Source: Terriglobia bacterium (GTDB taxonomy: Bacteria; Acidobacteriota; Terriglobia; Bryobacterales; UBA6623). Taken from it: a DNA stretch of 64,000 nucleotides. Under the pieces are notes generated by a model, which worked only from the letters and a program-made list of their open reading frames with translations, did not search any database and was not told the origin of the DNA. The stretch covers positions 26,218 through 90,217 of the forward strand of contig VXMF01000030.1 in assembly GCA_009841225.1 (NCBI GenBank). The letters are read 5' to 3'. Positions 7,895-17,296 of the stretch are shown here, piece by piece. The first letter of the stretch is position 1. The number at the start of each line of letters is the position of its first letter. The position numbers were made by a program, and so were the translations under genes.

Positions 7895-9349
7895 ATGCTG
7901 GAATTTATGCGCCGCCTCGCCACCACAGCGGCCCTGTGCGCTGTCACTGCCTTCGGATTGACGTCGGAGTCCTTAGCCCAGACAGCGGATCGCCCCAACA
8001 TCATCTTCCTGCTCCTCGATGACATGGGCTACGCCGACGTCGGGGCCTACGGCAACAGCTATCACCGCACCCCCAACGTTGATCGTCTGGCGAAAGAGGG
8101 CATGCGCTTCACAAACGCCTACGCCGCGGCCCCCAACTGTTCTCCGACACGAGCCAGCATTCTGACCGGCCGCTGGCCCGCCCGACTCGGCCTGACCCAG
8201 TACCTGCCCGGCAACGTCCTGCCCCACGCCAAGTTGCTACAAGCGCAACTCCCCCTAGGCCTGCCACTCGACGAGGCTGTAATCGCGGAGCCGCTCGGCG
8301 CAGCCGGCTACGCTACTGCCTGCGTTGGCAAGTGGCACCTCGGAGCGGGCGATTACATGCCAGAGAAGCGCGGGTTCGACGAGAGCTTCGCCTCCGGCCA
8401 TTGGGGTTCGCACAGGACCATGTTCGCGCCGCACAAGTGGCTCCAGGTCCCCGGTGTCCAGAACGGCGACTACCTAACGGAGACTCTGACCAAGGCCGCC
8501 GAACGCTTCATCGAGAAGAATCGCGAACGCCCGTTCTTCCTGTATATGTCCTACTACTCGGTGCACGGGCCCATCCAAGCCAAGCGCAACCTGATCGACA
8601 GCTACGCGGGCAGGACCGATCCGACCGATCGTAACCACGCGATCTATGCCGCGATGGTTGAAGGTGTCGACCAGAGCGTGGGACGCCTGCTCTCGTTGCT
8701 GGAGCGTCACGATCTTGCCTCCAACACCGCCGTCTTTTTCTTCTCCGACAACGGCGGAGTAGCGAGCCGTGCCTTCAATGGCGGCTTCCGCTCAGGCAAG
8801 GGCTACGTCTGGGAAGGTGGCATCCGCGAGCCTCTGATCGTGCGCTGGCCCGAAGCGGTTCGGGCGGGTGCGGTCGAAGACACGCCTGTGAGCAGCATCG
8901 ACTTCTATCCCACGCTCCTTGAAATGGCCGCAGCAGAAGATTCCGAAGGCCACAGCACAGACGGCAAGAGCCTCGTGCCCTTGCTCAGGCAGACCGGAGG
9001 GCTCGAGCGGGACACGCTGTACTGGCACTACCCTCACTACTCAAACGCAGGCTCTGCGCCGACGGGGGCCATTCGCAAGGGAGGCTGGAAGCTGATCGAG
9101 TTCTACGAGGACTCGCACGTTGAACTCTACAACCTCGGCGAGGATCCAGCGGAGAGCAAGGACTTGTCAGCGGTGGAAAAGCAGCGCACCGCCGAAATGC
9201 GGGAGGAACTGTCGGCGTGGAGGGAGTCCGTTGGCGCCACGATGCCAGTACCTAATCCCGACTACGCCCCCGATCGGGCCAAGGAGCGCTATGGGACCGT
9301 CTACAAGCCGCACTGGGACCCGAGCGATCCGTTCATGCCCCGTCAGTAA
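7895..9349 (+). CDS. Secreted sulfatase (S1 family)
   Basis: Arylsulfatase-type hydrolase that removes sulfate esters after conversion of the active-site Cys to formylglycine. A Sec signal peptide (RRLATTAALC...SLAQ) precedes RPNIIFLLLDDMGYADVG, which supplies the metal-binding Asp pair. The modification motif CSPTRASILTGR is intact, and GKWHLG and FFFSDNGG follow in the usual places. Length (~484 residues) fits the family. I start at ATG 7895 (or 7907); an upstream ATG at 7847 only adds non-signal residues. It lies just right of the tRNA and is the first of seven sulfatases in the window. The substrate is probably a sulfated polysaccharide or organosulfate, but it cannot be read from the sequence. 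Confidence 0.93.
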   Translation: MLEFMRRLATTAALCAVTAFGLTSESLAQTADRPNIIFLLLDDMGYADVGAYGNSYHRTPNVDRLAKEGMRFTNAYAAAPNCSPTRASILTGRWPARLGLTQYLPGNVLPHAKLLQAQLPLGLPLDEAVIAEPLGAAGYATACVGKWHLGAGDYMPEKRGFDESFASGHWGSHRTMFAPHKWLQVPGVQNGDYLTETLTKAAERFIEKNRERPFFLYMSYYSVHGPIQAKRNLIDSYAGRTDPTDRNHAIYAAMVEGVDQSVGRLLSLLERHDLASNTAVFFFSDNGGVASRAFNGGFRSGKGYVWEGGIREPLIVRWPEAVRAGAVEDTPVSSIDFYPTLLEMAAAEDSEGHSTDGKSLVPLLRQTGGLERDTLYWHYPHYSNAGSAPTGAIRKGGWKLIEFYEDSHVELYNLGEDPAESKDLSAVEKQRTAEMREELSAWRESVGATMPVPNPDYAPDRAKERYGTVYKPHWDPSDPFMPRQ

Positions 9350-9372
9350 CGCCCTTCGGCTCGCCCGGGCAA

Positions 9373-10104
9373 CTATCCCAGATCGAACGAGCCGCTGAGG
9401 AACTGCCGCATCGAATGCCAGGACCGTCGATCAGCCTGCGCGTTGTAGACCGTTCCCATGTCAAGGTTGTTGGCCTCCGGATTCGTGAAGGCGTGCATTG
9501 TACGCCCGTAGGCGTGGACCTGCCAGTCTGCGCCAGCACGGGTGAATTCCTCAGCCAGCGCCTCGACCGAATCCGGTTTCGCCATCGGATCGTCCCATCC
9601 GTGCAGTACCAGCACGCGCGGGCTCACGTCCGCCACCTCGATGTTGCCCGGCGGGTTGAGCAAGCCGTGAAAGCTCACCGCAGCTTGGAACGATGCCCCC
9701 GTGCGAGCCAAGTCCAGAACGCAGAGCCCTCCGAAGCAGTAGCCGATCGCAGCCGTGCGTTCCGAATCCACGCCCGGGAGAGCCTTGAGGGCATCGAGTG
9801 CGGCCGTCATGCGTCGTTGCAATAAGGAGCGGTCTTCCAGCACGACCGACATCAGCTTGGCGTTTTCTTCCGTGCTATGGCCGACAATGCCGCCGCCATA
9901 CATGTCCACAGCTAGCGCGACATAGCCGAGCTCGGCGACATCGGCCGCCTTTCCCTGCTCGAAGGGCCCACAGCCCGCCCATGTATGCGCAATCAGCACT
10001 CCCGGGCGCGGATCGGTCCATGTGTCATCGCACGCAAGCTGGCCTCGCAACAGCGTGCTGCCATCCGAATACTCGAACGCCTCAGTGGTAATCGCCATGT
10101 TCAC
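9373..10104 (-). CDS. Dienelactone hydrolase family protein
   Basis: Alpha/beta hydrolase of 243 residues. The nucleophile elbow is GYCFGG with Cys123, the acid lies in HGWDDP (Asp171/172), and the base is His204 in RTMHAFTNPE, giving the Cys-Asp-His triad of dienelactone hydrolases. GVLIAHTWAG near residue 35 is the typical oxyanion strand. No signal peptide, so cytoplasmic. It is the second gene after a MaoC-type dehydratase on the same strand (68-bp gap), suggesting a small catabolic operon. It converges with the sulfatase upstream (24-bp gap). The natural substrate is unknown; members hydrolyse varied esters and lactones. Confidence 0.92.
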   Translation of the reverse strand: MNMAITTEAFEYSDGSTLLRGQLACDDTWTDPRPGVLIAHTWAGCGPFEQGKAADVAELGYVALAVDMYGGGIVGHSTEENAKLMSVVLEDRSLLQRRMTAALDALKALPGVDSERTAAIGYCFGGLCVLDLARTGASFQAAVSFHGLLNPPGNIEVADVSPRVLVLHGWDDPMAKPDSVEALAEEFTRAGADWQVHAYGRTMHAFTNPEANNLDMGTVYNAQADRRSWHSMRQFLSGSFDLG

Positions 10105-10171
10105 CTCGTTCGCAGAAAGTTTCGCTGCGGTGTCCTACGGTCTCACACCTGCGCCCGCGCCGACTGTCTCT

Positions 10172-10612
10172 TCAGCGTCTACGCACCAAGACCTTGTTCG
10201 TTCCATGCTGAACGATCTTGCCGTGCTGATTCAACACCTCATATTCGACAGTGACCACGCCGCGGTCCGACTTGGAGCTAGACGGGCGCTTGTCCGTGAC
10301 ACGGAGTCGCGCGTGGATCGTGTCACCGATATAGATCGGCCCGGAAAACTCCCACGACCAGTGCAGCGACGCAATGGCCTCGATTTGGAACGAGGACCGG
10401 TGCTTTAGGCCATCGGCCATCGCCAGGCCCAGCAATCCGTGCGCCACTCGCCGCCCAAACTGTGTCTTACGGGCGTACTCCTCGTTGGTGTGCAACTCGA
10501 AGAAGTCCATCGACACGGCCGCGAAGTTCATCACGTGCCAATCGGTCACTGTGACCGCGGGGGTCTCGTGCTCCTCGCCGATCTCGATCTCTTCGAACCT
10601 GCGCTTGTCCAT
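10172..10612 (-). CDS. MaoC-like (R)-specific enoyl hydratase family protein
   Basis: Hot-dog fold dehydratase of 146 residues. The hydratase-2 motif is visible: Asp36 and His41 in SMDFFELHTNEEYA, followed by FGRRVAHGLL, where enoyl-CoA substrates bind. FSGPIYIGDTIHARLRV is the usual second half of the fold. Probably hydrates an enoyl-CoA or a related thioester in the cytoplasm. It is the first gene of a two-gene minus-strand unit with the dienelactone hydrolase. Confidence 0.9.
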   Translation of the reverse strand: MDKRRFEEIEIGEEHETPAVTVTDWHVMNFAAVSMDFFELHTNEEYARKTQFGRRVAHGLLGLAMADGLKHRSSFQIEAIASLHWSWEFSGPIYIGDTIHARLRVTDKRPSSSKSDRGVVTVEYEVLNQHGKIVQHGTNKVLVRRR

Positions 10613-10913
10613 CGCCGTTACGTGCAGTAGACCACACCCGCCCCCACGCTACGATCTCGTGCCACTCTCCATCTGGAGGCGAGCACTCCGTCAATGCGGC
10701 AAGCTAGCACTCTGGTCGCTACACATATTAAAGATAAACTTCTCTTAGATGGCTGTGGAGTGTGCGAACGAAGCCCTCTTCCAGACCGGAACTCGCTGCT
10801 AGAGCTCGCATTCCGTTGAGCTCAGTTGCGTGGTGCGGCCAGTCCAAAGAGCAAACGGTACAACCTCGTCAGGAGCCGACTCGGAACGGTTGCCGTAAGC
10901 TTGGATACATTCC
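10613..10913. promoter_or_regulatory. Divergent intergenic region
   Basis: Three hundred bases between the divergent MaoC and sulfatase genes. The only notable feature is an AT-rich patch at 10723-10750, likely to contain one or both promoters, but I could not place a convincing -35/-10 pair. Confidence 0.3.
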
Positions 10914-12485
10914 ATGACACTGCAACGAGTCCTGCCAGCATTCTTCTCCCGGCTGTGCGCGGTCAGCTGCGTTCTCGCGGCGATCGTAGGCTGCCAAGGC
11001 CCTGAACCTTCCGCATCCCCACCCAACATCATCTTTCTGCTCACCGACGATCAGAGGGCCGATGCCCTCAGCATCGCCGGCAATCCGATCCTTCAGACCC
11101 CTCACATTGACAAGCTGGCCAATGATGGCGTGCGCTTCACCGAAGCCCATGTGGTTGCCCCGGTGTGCATGCCCAGCCGCACAAGTTTCATGAACGGGCA
11201 GTACGAGCGCGTACATCAGATCGGCTTCTCATCCCCGAACGTGCTCTCCGACGCCCAGTGGGACCAAACCTACTCGGCGCTGCTGCGCCAGCAGGGCTAC
11301 CACGTTGGATTCGTGGGAAAGATCGGACTGCAGCAGTACTCGTTCCGCGGTAAACCACTGGAAAAGTTCGACTTCTGGCGCGGCCACGATGACTGGGCGC
11401 GATTCTGGCCCAAGGAGTTCGAGCACCTCGCGATCTATCACGATGCCGAAGCAGAAATTGTCACGCCGATTATGAGCGACAGCATCGAACGCTTCCTCGA
11501 CGACGCCCCGGCTGACCGGCCGTTCATGCTTTCGGTCAGTTTCTCCGCTCCGCACGGCTCGATCTCCGGATCAATTCTCTACCCCGAGGAAGATGGAGCG
11601 ACTCGCATGACCAAGCCGGCGAACTCCCATCCCAAGCTCAGCCAGCACCCGACCTACGGCTCTCTGTATCGCGACGCCAATCTGCAGCCCCCCAGCACAT
11701 TCGAGGATGACACTGCGAAGCATATCCCCCTGGACGTGCATCCGCGGGAAGGCCGCATGAATACCTATTCGTACTCCTATCTGGGTCCGAACGTGTTACG
11801 CGAGCATCAAGTCCGCTACTACCAGCTGATCCACGGCGTCGACGATGCGGTCGGTCAGCTCCGGGACAGCCTGCAACGCCGAGGCATCGCAGACAACACG
11901 GTCATCGTGTTCAGCAGCGACCACGGCCTGCTGATGGGCGAGTACGCGATGGGCGGCAAGTCCCTGCTATACGATCTGACAACTCGTGTGCCCCTGATTG
12001 TCTATGATCCGCGCGCACCGGCGGACTCGCGCGGAACGACGGTCGACGAGCTGGTCCTCAGCATCGACGTTCCCGCGACCATCGTCTCTCTTGGCGGCCT
12101 CGACGTGCCGAGCAGCATGCAGGGGCGGGACTTGGGCCCGTTGCTAGGGGATCCAGGTGCCGAGTGGAGAGACGAGATCTTCATCGAGAGCCTTTTCCTG
12201 CTACGCACCGGCCCCTACATGGAAGCGGTGCGCACTAAGGACTGGAAGTACGTCCGCTTCTTCCGTAGCAACAAGGCGCAATACGGCGAGCAAGACGTCG
12301 ACTTTCGGGGGCGCCAGCCTGATTTTGAGCAGTTCTTCGACCTCAACAACGATCCGGGGGAGGAAACCAATCTAATCGCAGAGCCGGACCTGCGAGAGCG
12401 CATTGAGGGATTTCGCGAGCGTTGCAGGCAGCACTCTGCCGCCCTAGTGCTTGCTCGCCAAGACACCGAGACCTACCCACGCTAG
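10914..12485 (+). CDS. Sulfatase lipoprotein
   Basis: S1-type sulfatase of 523 residues. The N-terminus is a lipoprotein signal (VLAAIVGC with Cys27), so the enzyme should be membrane-tethered on the periplasmic or surface side. PPNIIFLLTDDQRADA gives the metal-binding Asps, CMPSRTSFMNG is the formylglycine motif with the required Pro and Arg, and FSSDHGLLMGEY is the C-terminal metal site. Its last ~20 codons are the source of an ~82-bp direct repeat found again after the next gene. The TonB receptor next door could import the product. Substrate unknown. Confidence 0.92.
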   Translation: MTLQRVLPAFFSRLCAVSCVLAAIVGCQGPEPSASPPNIIFLLTDDQRADALSIAGNPILQTPHIDKLANDGVRFTEAHVVAPVCMPSRTSFMNGQYERVHQIGFSSPNVLSDAQWDQTYSALLRQQGYHVGFVGKIGLQQYSFRGKPLEKFDFWRGHDDWARFWPKEFEHLAIYHDAEAEIVTPIMSDSIERFLDDAPADRPFMLSVSFSAPHGSISGSILYPEEDGATRMTKPANSHPKLSQHPTYGSLYRDANLQPPSTFEDDTAKHIPLDVHPREGRMNTYSYSYLGPNVLREHQVRYYQLIHGVDDAVGQLRDSLQRRGIADNTVIVFSSDHGLLMGEYAMGGKSLLYDLTTRVPLIVYDPRAPADSRGTTVDELVLSIDVPATIVSLGGLDVPSSMQGRDLGPLLGDPGAEWRDEIFIESLFLLRTGPYMEAVRTKDWKYVRFFRSNKAQYGEQDVDFRGRQPDFEQFFDLNNDPGEETNLIAEPDLRERIEGFRERCRQHSAALVLARQDTETYPR

Positions 12486-12503
12486 CTCATCGCCTATGGA
12501 TCG
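12421..12503. repeat. Direct repeat, left copy (3' end of sulfatase)
   Basis: About 82 bases covering the last codons and stop of the sulfatase lipoprotein gene plus 18 bases. It recurs at 16513-16594 with only a few mismatches and one or two small gaps. The central block shared without change is CCTAGTGCTTGCTCGCCAAG. Confidence 0.85.
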
Positions 12504-12536
12504 GTAGAGAATCGACTAGGCGCGGGAAGGGTGCCC

Positions 12537-12803
12537 GACGGTGGCCGAACTGGAACGGGACTCACGAAGCACTCATCCCAACCTCGCCCGCTACGAGCTT
12601 CAGACAAGCGATTTGGCGCAGCCCTGGCTTCGATCCTGAGAGCGCGAGAGCTGGTGCCTAGAGATCCCGGCCCGCTCTTGCTTCAAGCCCAGGCGCCCGC
12701 GCTCCAAGGTCGGAAAGATGAGGCCGGGTCGGTCGCCCGGGAGGTCCTGAGACTGGCTCCGGAATCCGCGGAAGCGGAGCAGATCCTACGAAGGTTGCCG
12801 TAA
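12537..12803 (+). pseudogene. TPR-protein C-terminal remnant
   Basis: Short coding relic. One frame reads ELERDSRSTHPNLARYELQT and another resumes at about 12610 with ILRARELVPRDPGPLLLQAQ, then GRKDEAGSVAREVLRLAPES to a stop at 12803. This is a tetratricopeptide pair split by a frameshift. TPR tails are often fused to sulfatases in this type of genome, so it may be the stranded end of such a gene. No start or intact frame remains. Confidence 0.5.
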
Positions 12804-13037
12804 GGCGACCGCCAGACCAAGAGCCGGATGGCGCAGCCTGGGAGGCGGAAATCGAAGTTCCCGAACCAAGAATCTCCACCTCTTGCGCCGGAATGTCAGA
12901 AACCTCCGTTCCTCGGCACAGGTCACGGCCAACCGAGCCCGCGTAGTCCTTGACACGCAGGCCAGCAAGGGCTAGAATCCGGCCACGCGGCACGCGCATT
13001 GCGCGCTGCAAGGAGTTTGGTCGAGGAGGCAACCCCA

Positions 13038-16000
13038 ATGACGGTGAAACGGACACTCTGTGTTCTCGCAGCAACCCTAGTCTTGGCATCCATCCCCCTA
13101 GGAGCCCAGACCCAGACGCGCCTGACAGGCACGGTATCCGACAACACCGGCTCGGTGATTCCGGGTGCGCAGGTCACGATTTCAAACATCAATACCGGCA
13201 TCACCATGGTGGCGGAAACCAATACCTCGGGCAGCTACAACTTCCCCTTCGCGGCGGCCGGACAGTACGAACTCGTCTGCGAGTTCGCGGGCTTTAAGAC
13301 GTACAGCCAGTCGGGCATCGTACTGGAGACCGGCACCGTCCGCGGCATCGACATACAAATGGAGATCGGCGACGTGAACGAAACGATCGAAGTCGAGGCG
13401 GCTGCTCCCCTGTTGGAGACGGAGAGTTCGACGGTCGGTCAGTTCATCGAGCGCGACACCGTCTTCAATATGCCCCTGGCAAGCCGGCGAAGCGCTTCGC
13501 TGGTGCGCCTGCTGGGGAACGTCACCTACCGCAATGAGGGCGGCGCGGAGGCGCTGCCATTCTTCTCGATGGCGGGCGGCCGGTCCCGCAACCAGATGTG
13601 GACTCTCGACGGAACCGTCATTCAGAACATGTCGCTGGGAATCGCTCAACTCGGCCTGAACCCCCCGGCCGAGTCGCTGCAGGAGTTCAAGGCCGAGCAA
13701 AGCAACTACTCGGCCGAGTACGGCCGGGCCGGTGGCGGATTCATCGTCATGACAACCCGCTCCGGGACGAATGAATTCCACGCCGCGGCCTACGAGTTCT
13801 TCCGCAACCAGGCCATCGACACGAGGACGTTCTTCGCTCCCGGCAAGGCACCGCTTCGCTACAACATCTTCGGCACCTCGGCCGGCGGTCCGATCGCCAA
13901 GAACAGGACCTTCTACTTCTTCAACTACGAAGGAGGGCGGCGGCGCAACGGCGTGACCTATTCCAGCGACGATGTTCCGCACCTGCCGGAGATCGGAGGC
14001 GACTTCTCGAACCGTGCCGGGCTAGTGCTCAATGACCCCAGCGGAGGGGTCTTCCCCGACAACATCATTCCCCAAAGCCGGATCGATTCGCTAGGCAGAC
14101 AGTTCGCGAGCTGGTATCCCGCCCCCAACCAGCCAGGAGACCTTTCGAAACCACCGGCAAACAACTTCGTTAACAACGCTTCGAACGCCCTGACGCAGGA
14201 CTTCTACACCGGGAAGGTGGATCACAACCTCGGCGTCAACGATCGCATGTACGGTCGCTTCCAGTTTTCTCGGAATCCGCAAACAGTCGCCGCTGTTTAC
14301 CCGAACGACTTCGCGGACCCTAGGGCGGGCACCCGCGCCAACCGGCACACCAATGTGACGGGAAGCTGGATCCACCACTTCTCTCCCACATTGATCCAAG
14401 ACGTCCGCATTAACTGGGGTCGCCGATTGCATATCAACCGATCTGCTGGACGGTTTTCCGGAAAGAACGGCGAGCTCGGCGTGCCGGGCGTGAATCCAGA
14501 AGCTTCAGCCCGCATCGCGGTCAATGGCCTGACCAATCTTGGAGCGGGCAACCACGAAAGGATCCAGACGCCGATCGAGACGTGGCAATTCGTGGACACT
14601 TACACATGGGTCCGAGGCAACCACCAAATCAAATTCGGCGGCGAGTGGCGCTTCGCGATGAACGTCGACGACTTCAACCAGTCGACCGGAGGAAGGTTCA
14701 ACTTTGGCAACCGGGCCACTGGCGTCGGCCTCGCGGAATTGCTTCTCGGCCATGTGGGTTCGGGACAGCTCGTCGATGCCGACATTCTGGAGAGCCGGAC
14801 GGACTTCTACGGAGTCTTCGTCCAGGATGACTGGAAGGTCACTCCCGAGTTCACGCTGAACATCGGCCTCCGGTGGGAGCTCGACACACCTAGATGGGAA
14901 CGACAGGACAACCGCCAGAGCGGTTTCGACCTCCATGAGATCAATCCCGTCTGCAACTGTCCCGGCGTGGTTACGTTCTCGGGACGGGACGGCCGCAGCA
15001 AGTACGCCCACGATTTCGACGCGAACAACTTTGGCCCGCGATTCGGCTTCGCATGGGAGGCAGCGCGCGGATTCGTGATCCGCGGCGGATATGGCATCAA
15101 TTACAACGGCATGTACGCACGCGCCGTGCCATTCACGCTCTTCAACGGATTCAGCCTAAGCGGGTCGTTCACGTCGGCGGACGGTGGCTTCACTAGGGCG
15201 TTCCGACTAAGCGATGGAATGCCCAATGTTCCGCGCGAAGAACTAACGCCTGCGTTCGGCGCCGTACCAATCGGCGACAGACCGCGCCTAGCACCCGACT
15301 TCTTTGAGCAGACCCAGCACAACGGCATGCACCAGCAATGGAATCTTGGCTTGCAGAAGGAGCTGCCGGGCAACCTGCTTGCCGAGATCAGCTACCTAGG
15401 CAATGTGGGCCACAATCTGGGAGGCGCGAACGTCAACATCAACATGATTCCGCTTGTGGGGGGTCGCGGTCCCGAACGGCAGTCGCAGACGGCCAGGCCA
15501 TTCCCTCAGTTCAACACGGTCTGGCATGAGAGCCCGCCGTGGGGCAACTCCGCCTACCACTCCATGAACGTGAAAGCCGAGAAACGCTACTCCGGGGGGA
15601 TGAACTTCCTGATGAACTACACTTGGTCGAAGTTCATCGACGATGTCGAGGCGGCGACGGAACTCGGGGGCGAGGTCGGCAACGGATACACCCACATTGC
15701 TCTGCGACACCTCGACAAGGCGCTCTCGGGCAACGACGTCCGGCACCGCTTCATCGGAAGTGCCGTCTATGAACTGCCCTTCGGCGAGGGCCGTCCCATA
15801 GACTTCCAGAGCGGCGCCTTGGACGCCATTGTCGGGGGTTGGGGCATCGGGCTGATTGCCGAATTCCGTAGCGGCGTGCCGTTCGGCGTTGTCGAGAACA
15901 CCAACCGATCGAACACGTACGCCCATGTGCAGCGGCCCAACATTCTGGGGCCGGTCGCGGCGTTGTCGAACTGGCGGGACGACGTCAGGGCGAACAACTA

Positions 16001-16292
16001 CTTCGACCCATCGCTGTTTGCGGCACCAGGTCCCGGAGGCATTGGGAACAGTCCCAGGAATCTCTGCTGCGGACCCGGCTTCAACGGATTCGATCTCTCC
16101 GTCCATAAGTGGTTCAACTTCACCGAGCGACATCGGTTGCAACTTCGCGGGGACTTCTACAACCTGTTCAACCGCGCTGTGTTCGCCAACCCGGAACTGC
16201 GTCGGGGCCGAGGGGCGTTCGGACGGATCGCCAACGTCCTAGTCGGTTCGAGCGGCCGTCTGGCGCAGATCTCGCTTCGCTTCGAGTTCTGA
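13038..16292 (+). CDS. Oar-like TonB-dependent outer-membrane receptor
   Basis: Large outer-membrane receptor of 1084 residues from ATG 13038, preceded by a strong GAGGAGG site at 13022. A signal peptide (LCVLAATLVLASIPLGAQ) is followed by a carboxypeptidase-regulatory-like beta-sandwich (TRLTGTVSDNTGSVIPGAQV, residues ~28-110), a plug domain, and a long beta-barrel ending in an aromatic residue (QISLRFEF), as outer-membrane barrels do. This architecture is the Oar/SusC-like TonB receptor class that is greatly expanded in Acidobacteriota. It probably imports large substrates with energy from TonB, plausibly the products of the neighbouring sulfatase. The whole gene lies between two copies of an ~82-bp direct repeat. 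Confidence 0.92.
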   Translation: MTVKRTLCVLAATLVLASIPLGAQTQTRLTGTVSDNTGSVIPGAQVTISNINTGITMVAETNTSGSYNFPFAAAGQYELVCEFAGFKTYSQSGIVLETGTVRGIDIQMEIGDVNETIEVEAAAPLLETESSTVGQFIERDTVFNMPLASRRSASLVRLLGNVTYRNEGGAEALPFFSMAGGRSRNQMWTLDGTVIQNMSLGIAQLGLNPPAESLQEFKAEQSNYSAEYGRAGGGFIVMTTRSGTNEFHAAAYEFFRNQAIDTRTFFAPGKAPLRYNIFGTSAGGPIAKNRTFYFFNYEGGRRRNGVTYSSDDVPHLPEIGGDFSNRAGLVLNDPSGGVFPDNIIPQSRIDSLGRQFASWYPAPNQPGDLSKPPANNFVNNASNALTQDFYTGKVDHNLGVNDRMYGRFQFSRNPQTVAAVYPNDFADPRAGTRANRHTNVTGSWIHHFSPTLIQDVRINWGRRLHINRSAGRFSGKNGELGVPGVNPEASARIAVNGLTNLGAGNHERIQTPIETWQFVDTYTWVRGNHQIKFGGEWRFAMNVDDFNQSTGGRFNFGNRATGVGLAELLLGHVGSGQLVDADILESRTDFYGVFVQDDWKVTPEFTLNIGLRWELDTPRWERQDNRQSGFDLHEINPVCNCPGVVTFSGRDGRSKYAHDFDANNFGPRFGFAWEAARGFVIRGGYGINYNGMYARAVPFTLFNGFSLSGSFTSADGGFTRAFRLSDGMPNVPREELTPAFGAVPIGDRPRLAPDFFEQTQHNGMHQQWNLGLQKELPGNLLAEISYLGNVGHNLGGANVNINMIPLVGGRGPERQSQTARPFPQFNTVWHESPPWGNSAYHSMNVKAEKRYSGGMNFLMNYTWSKFIDDVEAATELGGEVGNGYTHIALRHLDKALSGNDVRHRFIGSAVYELPFGEGRPIDFQSGALDAIVGGWGIGLIAEFRSGVPFGVVENTNRSNTYAHVQRPNILGPVAALSNWRDDVRANNYFDPSLFAAPGPGGIGNSPRNLCCGPGFNGFDLSVHKWFNFTERHRLQLRGDFYNLFNRAVFANPELRRGRGAFGRIANVLVGSSGRLAQISLRFEF

Positions 16293-16789
16293 CCCATGCA
16301 AGCGAAGGCCGGTTCTGCGAATCGCGCTCCCCGTCCCGTGGCTGACGCGAGAATCGGGACCAGGCCTTGCTGAAGCAGCTGCGGAAATCGCGGGACCGGT
16401 GGCAGGCGTCGGCCGCAGACGGGGGATTTCTCGACTGCGTCAGGATTCAGTTAGAGACCTGCCGTTCCGAGCGCGTTTGGAAGTGAATCGCGGGGAGAAA
16501 AGGTGGACACACGTTGCAGACAGCACTCCAGCGCCTAGTGCTTGCTCGCCAAGACACCGAGACCTCCCCACGCTAGCTGACCGCTTATGGATCGCCGGCG
16601 CGACGCGCCATCCGATTCAGCACGTTCGACGTTAGCCGGCGGGTAATCCAGCGCTTGACGCCTTTGCTAGAGAGCTCCTGCTCGGTCGCGGGCTGGTCCA
16701 GAACATCAGATGCATCGATCGGATGCCTTAGCATGAGGCCGAGAGGGCGACCTGCATTGCGCTGCGGCGTCCGCTCCTATAGTTTCGGA
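16293..16789. other. Intergenic stretch with the second direct repeat
   Basis: No gene seen. The stretch contains the right copy of the ~82-bp repeat at 16513-16594. Nothing else is recognisable. Confidence 0.4.
16513..16594. repeat. Direct repeat, right copy
   Basis: Second copy of the sulfatase 3'-end repeat (12421-12503). Here it no longer belongs to a gene. The two copies bracket the TPR relic and the TonB receptor, which suggests that a ~4-kb segment arose by insertion or by a duplication followed by loss. Confidence 0.85.
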
Positions 16790-17077
16790 ATGCGGTTCCA
16801 AGTAGTCGGCACCGTGCTGGTTGTGTCCTGTCTTGCGAGTGGCTGCGGTCGCGGGGGCGGTCCGAGATCCGTTCCGCCACTGCCTCCTCCGCCAAGGGAA
16901 ATCAGCACATTGCGGGACACGTGGGAGTACGCGGAGTGCGCAAAGGCAATGCGTTCGGCCAGGGAGCAATACGTTGTCGACTGTTCGCGGTCGAGGCCGA
17001 AGCAGGAGTGCCGGAAGCTAGCTACGGAACGATACAAAGGCCAGAAGGCATTCTGCGAGTCATTGCTGCTTCGCTGA
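16790..17077 (+). CDS. Small cysteine-rich lipoprotein
   Basis: Predicted 95-residue lipoprotein starting at ATG 16790: RFQVVGTVLVVSCLASGC has a lipobox ending in LASGC. A proline-rich spacer (PPLPPPPRE) follows, then a helical region with several cysteines (ECAKAMRSAREQYVVDCSR, QECRKL, FCESL) that could form disulfides in the periplasm. A TATAGT box sits only seven bases before the ATG, and no ribosome-binding site is obvious, so translation may be leaderless or the start may be wrong. No family recognised. Confidence 0.5.
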   Translation: MRFQVVGTVLVVSCLASGCGRGGGPRSVPPLPPPPREISTLRDTWEYAECAKAMRSAREQYVVDCSRSRPKQECRKLATERYKGQKAFCESLLLR

Positions 17078-17196
17078 TGCAACGCCGATTGCAGCAAGTG
17101 CACCGTCTCCGGCTGTAGCATGTGGGGCCTGACTTGCGCTGCCCAGCCTTGCACCAGACTGGCCCTCAGTCGACTGTGTGTGGTCGCCAGCAGCAG

Positions 17197-17226
17197 TTGA
17201 CCAGTGACTGGCCTACCCGCTACAAT
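17197..17226 (+). promoter_or_regulatory. Sigma-70-type promoter of rplU-rpmA
   Basis: TTGACC (17197-17202), an 18-base spacer, and TACAAT (17221-17226). This is a near-consensus housekeeping promoter and predicts a ~60-base leader before rplU. Confidence 0.7.
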
Positions 17227-17246
17227 CGACACAGTACGGCGCAGTT

Positions 17247-17264
17247 ACCTTCCTCATGGAAGGT
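17247..17264 (+). promoter_or_regulatory. Leader hairpin upstream of rplU
   Basis: Perfect 7-bp stem ACCTTCC/GGAAGGT with loop TCAT in the rplU leader, followed by TCTTTTCCTT. Its position suggests a ribosomal-protein leader or attenuator, as known for L21 mRNA in other bacteria, but no match to a named leader family can be claimed. Confidence 0.45.
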
Positions 17265-17296
17265 CTGCGTCTTTTCCTTAGCTGGGGCCAAGCACC

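Noticed and set aside
7696..8022. Frame beginning AGPEGFEPPACRLG over the tRNA
   Set aside because: It is the classic false translation of the antisense of a tRNA-Arg gene.
13182..13982. Long minus-strand frame inside the TonB receptor gene
   Set aside because: GC-rich third positions leave long antisense frames; no motif, and the plus-strand protein is unmistakable.
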